DNA from: Utricularia gibba | Lineage: Eukaryota; Streptophyta; Magnoliopsida; Lamiales; Lentibulariaceae | DNA length: 30,863 bases | NCBI GenBank assembly: GCA_002189035.1 | Contig: NEEC01000489.1 | Location: forward strand, 1 to 30,863 | Reading direction: 5' to 3' | Part shown: one piece after another, positions 24,437-30,863 of the stretch | How the letters are laid out: each line of letters starts with the position of its first letter | Position numbering within the stretch: position 1 is the first letter of the stretch | Position numbers and translations under genes: made by a program | Notes under the pieces: model-generated | What the model was told of the DNA's origin: nothing | Databases searched by the model: none | What the model saw: the letters and a program-made list of their open reading frames with translations, nothing else

Positions 24437-24730
24437 ATGATCATCTCGAAATCCAAATTTCACATCGTCCCATGAAATACATATGTCTTGCATGCCGAAA
24501 ATCACATTCGCATCGAGTCGGGTGTCCCGAGTCGCATCGTCGCGAACGTGGTGGCCACTTCGTTGCACATCTTAAGGCTAATATAAGGCAATCTTTCGAG
24601 CATTTGTGCCTCCTCGGACGAACAAGTTCTCAACACGAAAGAGACCAAACGCTATGTGCAACATGACTCATGTTTGCAATCGAAGAGTGCACGAGGCCCA
24701 TGAGTTGTGGACACACCCATGGCATCTTAA
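24437..24730 (+). repeat. Shortened monomer 73 (294 bp)
   Basis: GAGACCAAACGCTATGTGC and GACTCATGTTTGCAATCG show losses through the variable part. It ends GGCCCATGAGTTGTGGACAC, like monomer 29. Confidence 0.85.
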
Positions 24731-26112
24731 ATGATCATCTCGAAATCCAAATATTCACATCGTCCCATGAAATACATATGTCTTGCATGCCGAAAATCAC
24801 ATTCGCATCGAGTCGGTGTCCCGAGTCGCATCGTCGCGAACGTGTGGCCACTTCGTTGCACATCTGAAGGCTAATATAAGGCAATCTTTCGAGCATTTGT
24901 GCCTCCTCGGACGAACAAGTTCTCAACACGAAAGAAGACCGGCTCGGAACGAGCTTCGAAACGGTATGCTATGTGCAACATGACTCATCACCATTTGCAA
25001 GATATCCACTCGATACCGAAGAGTGCACGAGGCCACCATGAGGTTGTGGCTAGGGACACACCCATGCATCTTAAATGATCATCTCGAAATCCAAATATTC
25101 ACATCGTCCCATGAAATACATATGTCTTGCATGCCGAAAATCACATTCGCATCGAGTCGGGTCCCGAGTCGCATCGTCGCGAACGTGGTGGCCACTTCGT
25201 TGCACATCTTAAGGCTAATATAAGGCAATCTTTCGAGCATTTGTGCCTCCTCGGACGAACAAGTTCTCAACACGAAAGAGACCGGCTCGGAACGAGCTTC
25301 GAAACGGTATGCTATGTGCAACATGACTCATCACCATTTGCAAGATATCCACTCGATACCGAAGAGTGCACGAGGCCACCATGAGGTTGTGGCTAGGGAC
25401 ACACCCATGGCATCTTAAATGATCATCTCGAAATCCAAATATTCACATCGTCCCATGAAATACATATGTCTTGCATGCCGAAAATCACATTCGCATCGAG
25501 TCGGGTGTCCCGAGTCGCATCGTCGCGAACGTGGTGGCCACTTCGTTGCACATCTGAAGGCTAATATAAGGCAATCTTTCGAGCATTTGTGCCTCCTCGG
25601 ACGAACAAGTTCTCAACACGAAAGAAGACCGGCTCGGAACGAGCTTCGAAACGGTATGCTATGTGCAACATGACTCATCACCATTTGCAAAGATATCCAC
25701 TCGATACCGAAGAGTGCACGAGGCCACCATGAGGTTGTGGCTAGGGACACACCCATGGCATCTTAAATGATCATCTCGAAATCCAAATTTTCACATCGTC
25801 CCATGAAATACATATGTCTTGCATGCCGAAAATCACATTCGCATCGAGTCGGGTGTCCCGAGTCGCATCGTCGCGAACGTGGTGGCCACTTCGTTGCACA
25901 TCTGAAGGCTAATATAAGGCAATCTTTCGAGCATTTGTGCCTCCTCGGACGAACAAGTTCTCAACACGAAAGAAGACCGGCTCGGAACGAGCTTCGAAAC
26001 GGTATGCTATGTGCAACATGACTCATCACCATTTGCAAGATATCCACTCGATACCGAAGAGTGCACGAGGCCACCATGAGGTTGTGGCTAGGGACACACC
26101 ATGGCATCTTAA

Positions 26113-26428
26113 ATGATCATCTCGAAATCCAAATTTCACATCGTCCCATGAAATACATATGTCTTGCATGCCGAAAATCACATTCGCATCGAGTCGGGTG
26201 TCCCGAGTCGCATCGTCGCGAACGTGGTGGCCACTTCGTTGCACATCTCTAATATAAGGCAATCTTCGAGCATTTGTGCATGCAAAAAGACGTGTCTCGG
26301 AACGAGCTTCGAAACGGTATGCTATGTGCAACATGACTCATCACCGTTTGCAAGATATCCACTCGATACCGAAGAGTGCACGAGGCCACCATGAGGTTGT
26401 GGCTAGGGACACACCCATGGCATCTTAA
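26113..26428 (+). repeat. Monomer 78 (316 bp) with divergent TGCAAAAAGACG segment
   Basis: CACATCTCTAATATAAGG lacks several bases. After ATTTGTGC the unit reads ATGCAAAAAGACGTGTCTCG in place of the usual CCTCCTCGGACGAAC stretch. Monomer 34 has a similar replacement at a shift of 44. Confidence 0.8.
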
Positions 26429-26775
26429 ATGATCATCTCGAAATCCAAATTTCACATCGTCCCATGAAATACATATGTCTTGCATGCCGAAAAATCACAT
26501 TCGCATCGAGTCGGGTGTCCCGAGTCGCATCGTCGCGAACGTGGTGGCCACTTCGTTGCACATCTGAAGGCTAATATAAGGCAATCTTTCGAGCATTTGT
26601 GCCTCCTCGGACGAACAAGTTCTCAACACGAAAGAAGACCGGCTCGGAACGAGCTTCGAAACGGTATGCTATGTGCAACATGACTCATCACCATTTGCAA
26701 GATATCCACTCGATACCGAAGAGTGCACGAGGCCACCATGAGGTTGTGGCTAGGGACACACCCATGGCATCTTAA

Positions 26776-27102
26776 ATGATCATCTCGAAATCCAAATTTC
26801 ACATCGTCCCATGAAATACATATGTCTTGCATGCCGAAAATCACATTCGCATCGAGTCGGGTGTCCCGAGTCGCATCGTCGCGAACGTGGTGGCCACTTC
26901 GTTGCACATCTTAAGGCTAATATAAGGCAATCTTTCGAGCATTTGTGCCTCCTCGGACGAACAAGTTCTCAACACGAAAGAGACCGGCTCGGAGTATGTA
27001 TGCAACATGACTCATCACCATTTGCAAGATATCCACTCGATACCGAAGAGTGCACGAGGCCACCATGAGGTTGTGGCTAGGGACACACCCATGGCATCTT
27101 AA
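26776..27102 (+). repeat. Short monomer 80 (327 bp)
   Basis: The deletion reads GGCTCGGAGTATGTATGC, removing most of consensus 221-240. Its partner is monomer 36. The junction looks more like that of monomer 14. Confidence 0.85.
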
Positions 27103-28138
27103 ATGATCATCTCGAAATCCAAATATTCACATCGTCCCATGAAATACATATGTCTTGCATGCCGAAAATCACATTCGCATCGAGTCGGGTGTCCCGAGTC
27201 GCATCGTCGCGAACGTGTGGCCACTTCGTTGCACATCTGAAGGCTAATATAAGGCAATCTTTCGAGCATTTGTGCCTCTCGGACGAACAAGTTCTCAACA
27301 CGAAAGAGACCGGCTCGGAACGAGCTTCGAAACGGTATGCTATGTGCAACATGACTCATCACCATTTGCAAGATATCCACTCGATACCGAAGAGTGCACG
27401 AGGCCACCATGAGGTTGTGGCTAGGGACACACCCATGGCATCTTAAATGATCATCTCGAAATCCAAAATTTCACATCGTCCCATGAAATACATATGTCTT
27501 GCATGCCGAAAATCACATTCGCATCGAGTCGGTGTCCCGAGTCGCATCGTCGCGAACGTGGTGGCCACTTCGTTGCACATCTGAAGGCTAATATAAGGCA
27601 ATCTTTCGAGCATTTGTGCCTCCTCGGACGAACAAGTTCTCAACACGAAAGAAGACCGGCTCGGAACGAGCTTCGAAACGGTATGCTATGTGCAACATGA
27701 CTCATCACCATTTGCAAGATATCCACTCGATACCGAAGAGTGCACGAGGCCACCATGAGGTTGTGGCTAGGGACACACCCATGGCATCTTAAATGATCAT
27801 CTCGAAATCCAATATTCACATCGTCCCATGAAATACATATGTCTTGCATGCCGAAAATCACATTCGCATCGAGTCGGGTGTCCCGAGTCGCATCGTCGCG
27901 AACGTGGTGGCCACTTCGTTGCACATCTGAAGGCTAATATAAGGCAATCTTTCGAGCATTTGTGCCTCCTCGGACGAACAAGTTCTCAACACGAAAGAAG
28001 ACCGGCTCGGAACGAGCTTCGAAACGGTATGCTATGTGCAACATGACTCATCACCATTTGCAAGATATCCACTCGATACCGAAGAGTGCACGAGGCCACC
28101 ATGAGGTTGTGGCTAGGGACACACCCATGGCATCTTAA

Positions 28139-28459
28139 ATGATCATCTCGAAATCCAAATTTTCACATCGTCCCATGAAATACATATGTCTTGCATGCGA
28201 AAATCACATTCGCATCGAGTCGGGTGTCCCGAGTCGCATCGTCGCGAACGTGGTGGCCACTTCGTTGGGCTAATATAAGGCAATCTTTCGAGCATTTGTG
28301 CCTCCTCTGCAAAAGGTACATGAACCGGCTCGGAACGAGCTTCGAAACGGTATGCTATGTGCAACATGACTCATCACCGTTTGCAATATCCACTCGATAC
28401 CGAAGAGTGCACGAGGCCACCATGAGGTTGTGGCTAGGGACACACCCATGGCATCTTAA
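28139..28459 (+). repeat. Monomer 84 (321 bp) with divergent CTGCAAAAGG segment
   Basis: CTTCGTTGGGCTAATATAAGG lacks the CACATCTGAA stretch. CCTCCTCTGCAAAAGGTAC then ATGAACCGG replaces the usual GGACGAACAAGTTCTCAAC part. TTGCAATATCC lacks GA. It resembles monomer 34 more than its positional partner, monomer 40. Confidence 0.8.
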
Positions 28460-29147
28460 ATGATCATCTCGAAATCCAAATTTCACATCGTCCCATGAAA
28501 TACATATGTCTTGCATGCCGAAAATCACATTCGCATCGAGTCGGTGTCCCGAGTCGCATCGTCGCGAACGTGGTGGCCACTTCGTTGCACATCTGAAGGC
28601 TAATATAAGGCAATCTTTCGAGCATTTGTGCCTCCTCGGACGAACAAGTTCTCAACACGAAAGAAGACCGGCTCGGAACGAGCTTCGAAACGGTATGCTA
28701 TGTGCAACATGACTCATCACCATTTGCAAGATATCCACTCGATACCGAAGAGTGCACGAGGCCACCATGAGGTTGTGGCTAGGGACACACCCATGGCATC
28801 TTAAATGATCATCTCGAAATCCAAATTTCACATCGTCCCATGAAATACATATGTCTTGCATGCCGAAAATCACATTCGCATCGAGTCGGTGTCCCGAGTC
28901 GCATCGTCGCGAACGTGGTGGCCACTTCGTTGCACATCTGAAGGCTAATATAAGGCAATCTTTCGAGCATTTGTGCCCTCGGACGAACAAGTTCTCAACA
29001 CGAAAGAAGACCGGCTCGGAACGAGCTTCGAAACGGTATGCTATGTGCAACATGACTCATCACCATTTGCAAGATATCCACTCGATACCGAAGAGTGCAC
29101 GAGGCCACCATGAGGTTGTGGCTAGGGACACACCCATGGCATCTTAA

Positions 29148-29474
29148 ATGATCATCTCGAAATCCAAATTTCACATCGTCCCATGAAATACATATGTCTT
29201 GCATGCCGAAAATCACATTCGCATCGAGTCGGGTGTCCCGAGTCGCATCGTCGCGAACGTGTGGCCACTTCGTTGCACATCTTAAGCTAATATAAGGCAA
29301 TCTTTCGAGCATTTGTGCCTCCTCGGACGAACAAGTTCTCAACACGAAAGAGACCGGCTCGGAACGCTAATGTGCAACATGACTCATCACCGTTTGCAAG
29401 ATATCCACTCGATACCGAAGAGTGCACGAGGCCACCATGAGGTTGTGGCTAGGGACACACCCATGGCATCTTAA
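29148..29474 (+). repeat. Short monomer 87 (327 bp)
   Basis: CTTAAGCTAAT lacks a G pair, and CGGAACGCTAATGTGC is the recurrent deletion with one extra A. It has the CACCGTTTG allele, as in partner monomer 43. Confidence 0.85.
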
Positions 29475-29816
29475 ATGATCATCTCGAAATCCAAATATTC
29501 ACATCGTCCCATGAAATACATATGTCTTGCATGCCGAAAATCACATTCGCATCGAGTCGGGTGTCCCGAGTCGCATCGTCGAACGTGTGGCCACTTCGTT
29601 GCACATCTTAAGGCTAATATAAGGCAATCTTTCGAGCATTTGTGCCTCCTCGGACGAACAAGTTCTCAACACGAAAGAGACCGGCTCGGAACGAGCTTCG
29701 AAACGGTATGCTATGTGCAACATGACTCATCACCATTTGCAAGATATCCACTCGATACCGAAGAGTGCACGAGGCCACCATGAGGTTGTGGCTAGGGACA
29801 CACCATGGCATCTTAA

Positions 29817-30863
29817 ATGATCATCTCGAAATCCAAATTTCACATCGTCCCATGAAATACATATGTCTTGCATGCCGAAAATCACATTCGCATCGAGTCG
29901 GTGTCCCGAGTCGCATCGTCGCGAACGTGGTGGCCACTTCGTTGCACATCTGAAGGCTAATATAAGGCAATCTTTCGAGCATTTGTGCCTCCTCGGACGA
30001 ACAAGTTCTCAACACGAAAGAGACCGGCTCGGAACGAGCTTCGAAACGGTATGCTATGTGCAACATGACTCATCACCATTTGCAAGATATCCACTCGATA
30101 CCGAAGAGTGCACGAGGCCACCATGAGGTTGTGGCTAGGGACACACCCATGGCATCTTAAATGATCATCTCGAAATCCAAAATTCACATCGTCCCATGAA
30201 ATACATATGTCTTGCATGCCGAAAATCACATTCGCATCGAGTCGGGTGTCCCGAGTCGCATCGTCGCGAACGTGGTGGCCACTTCGTTGCACATCTGAAG
30301 GCTAATATAAGGCAATCTTTCGAGCATTTGTGCCTCCTCGGACGAACAAGTTCTCAACACGAAAGAAGAACTCGGAACGAGCTTCGAAACGGTATGATAT
30401 GTGCAACATGACTCATCACCATTTGCAAGATATCCACTCGATACCGAAGAGTGCACGAGGCCACCATGAGGTTGTGGCTAGGGACACACCCATGGCATCT
30501 TAAATGATCATCTCGAAATCTGAAATTTCACATCGTCCCATGAAATAAATATGTCTTGCATGTCAAAAATCACATTCGCATCGAGTCGGGTGTCCCGAGT
30601 CGCATCGTCGCGAACGTGGTGGCCACTTCGTTGCACATCTGAAGGCTAATATAAGGCAATCTTTCGAGCATTTGTGCCTCCTCGGACGAACAAGTTCTCA
30701 ACACGAAAGAAGACCGGCTCGAACGAGCTTCGAAACGGTATGCTATGTGCAACATGACTCATCACCATTTGCAAGATATCCACTCGATACCGAAGAGTGC
30801 ACGAGGCCACCATGAGGTTGTGGCTAGGGACACACCCATGGCATCTTAAATGATCATCTCGAA
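29817..30863 (+). repeat. Start of a further HOR copy (monomers 89-91 and edge)
   Basis: Monomer starts are 29817, 30161, 30504 and 30850. Monomer 89 shares GTCGGTGTC with monomer 45, and monomer 91 has the CAAAAATC variant also present in monomer 47. This fits a third superrepeat, but three monomers are too few to be sure. Confidence 0.4.
30850..30863 (+). repeat. Partial satellite monomer at right edge
   Basis: The last 14 bases are the first 14 of a new unit, starting with ATGATCATCTCGAA. The array continues beyond the window. Confidence 0.9.

Larger units (their letters stand above)
20691..26428 (+). repeat. 17-monomer HOR copy 5 (monomers 62-78)
   Basis: Monomer starts are 20691, 21037, 21383, 21729, 22073, 22420, 22721, 23067, 23410, 23756, 24091, 24437, 24731, 25075, 25419, 25767 and 26113. 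Short units are the 6th, 12th and 17th as in copy 2, plus a mild one at the 10th (23756, 335 bp). GTCGGTGTC is in the 4th, 8th and 10th as in copy 2, plus the 2nd and 13th. The 14th has a 2-bp loss at the same site (GGGTCCCG). Confidence 0.65.
14966..29816 (+). repeat. Second 44-monomer superrepeat (monomers 45-88, ~14.85 kb)
   Basis: This block repeats the marker order of the first superrepeat. The base offset between partners grows from about 14,758 at the left (1936 to 16694) to about 14,854 at the right (14294 to 29148), as small indels accumulate. The one-base marker GTCGGTGTC is shared by pairs 8/52, 14/58, 21/65, 25/69, 27/71, 38/82, 42/86 and 45/89. The last pair reaches into a third round. 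Confidence 0.8.
26429..29816 (+). repeat. Partial HOR copy 6, first 10 of 17 monomers (monomers 79-88)
   Basis: Monomer starts are 26429, 26776, 27103, 27447, 27793, 28139, 28460, 28805, 29148 and 29475. Short units are the 2nd, 6th and 9th, exactly as in partial copy 3. GTCGGTGTC is in the 4th and 8th as expected, plus the 7th. This parallel truncation at 10 monomers is the basis for calling a 44-monomer superrepeat rather than a pure 17-monomer HOR. Confidence 0.6.
1..30863 (+). repeat. Satellite DNA array, ~345-bp monomer, 91 complete copies head to tail
   Basis: The sequence shows the same unit from end to end, always in direct orientation, with no inversion and no foreign insert. Using ATGATCAT as the phase mark, 92 starts are found between 214 and 30850. 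Seventy of the 91 complete units are 339-348 bp and 21 are 262-335 bp. The fullest unit is 347 bp at about 49% GC. It has about 25 CpG sites, slightly more than base composition predicts. Full-length copies differ by a handful of one-base indels and a few substitutions. I see no obvious half-length (about 172 bp) subrepeat within the unit. Tandem arrays of this size and homogeneity are typical of eukaryotic heterochromatin. Family, species and chromosomal location cannot be decided from the sequence alone. Confidence 0.98.

Noticed and set aside
1936-28459. 22-monomer period
   Set aside because: Some short units (12/34/56/78 and 14/36/58/80) and the CACCGTTTG allele at 6/28/50/72 fit it, but the GTCGGTGTC marker does not fit it at all, and units 22 apart have different deletion types. 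The 44 and 17 periods explain more.
1-30863. CRISPR array
   Set aside because: The repeated unit is about 345 bp with no short repeat/unique spacer alternation; everything in the unit is repeated.
1-30863. Assignment to a named satellite family or species
   Set aside because: A monomer near 350 bp resembles several plant satellites in length, but I do not recognise the sequence and length alone is not evidence.
1-30863. Embedded transposon, retroelement, tRNA, rRNA or telomeric repeat
   Set aside because: Every stretch can be assigned to a satellite monomer; no insert longer than a few bases, no terminal repeats, target duplications or telomere-type short repeats were seen.

Overview
The whole window is one uninterrupted satellite DNA array. 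It holds 91 complete head-to-tail monomers (starts given in the HOR-copy entries), all on the same strand, plus a partial monomer at each end. The full-length monomer is about 347 bp and most copies are 339-348 bp. GC is about 49%. I see no gene, RNA gene, transposon, spacer or unique sequence, and both window edges fall inside the array, so it continues in both directions. A long satellite of this kind points to a eukaryotic chromosome (centromeric, pericentromeric, subtelomeric or knob-type heterochromatin). A monomer near two nucleosome lengths is common in flowering plants, but I do not recognise the family and cannot name the species or chromosomal position.

Monomers are numbered from the ATGATCAT motif (monomer 1 starts at 214; consensus position 1 is that A). 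Consensus positions 1-133 are nearly invariant. Most of the larger changes are deletions in positions about 174-335. Twenty-one monomers are visibly shortened (262-335 bp).

The most interesting structure is how these variants are placed. Marker monomers recur every 17 monomers (about 5.7 kb), which suggests a higher-order repeat (HOR). The pattern runs 17 + 17 + 10 monomers and then restarts, so all markers also recur at a shift of 44 monomers (about 14.8 kb). Ten of the 21 short monomers in monomers 1-47 have a short partner exactly 44 monomers later. An independent one-base marker (GTCGGTGTC instead of GTCGGGTGTC) agrees in eight pairs at the same shift and also follows the 17-monomer period. 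The layout is therefore: HOR copy 1 (214-5921), copy 2 (5922-11612), a 10-monomer partial copy (11613-14965), then the same series again (14966-20690, 20691-26428, 26429-29816), and the start of a third round (29817 to the end).

A caution applies. Differences between monomers are mostly small deletions and rarely substitutions, and paired short monomers have similar but not identical deletions. This could be real indel-driven evolution, or it could be partly a long-read consensus artefact in a repetitive region. The periodic placement is hard to explain by random error, but the exact bases of the shortened monomers should be treated as provisional.
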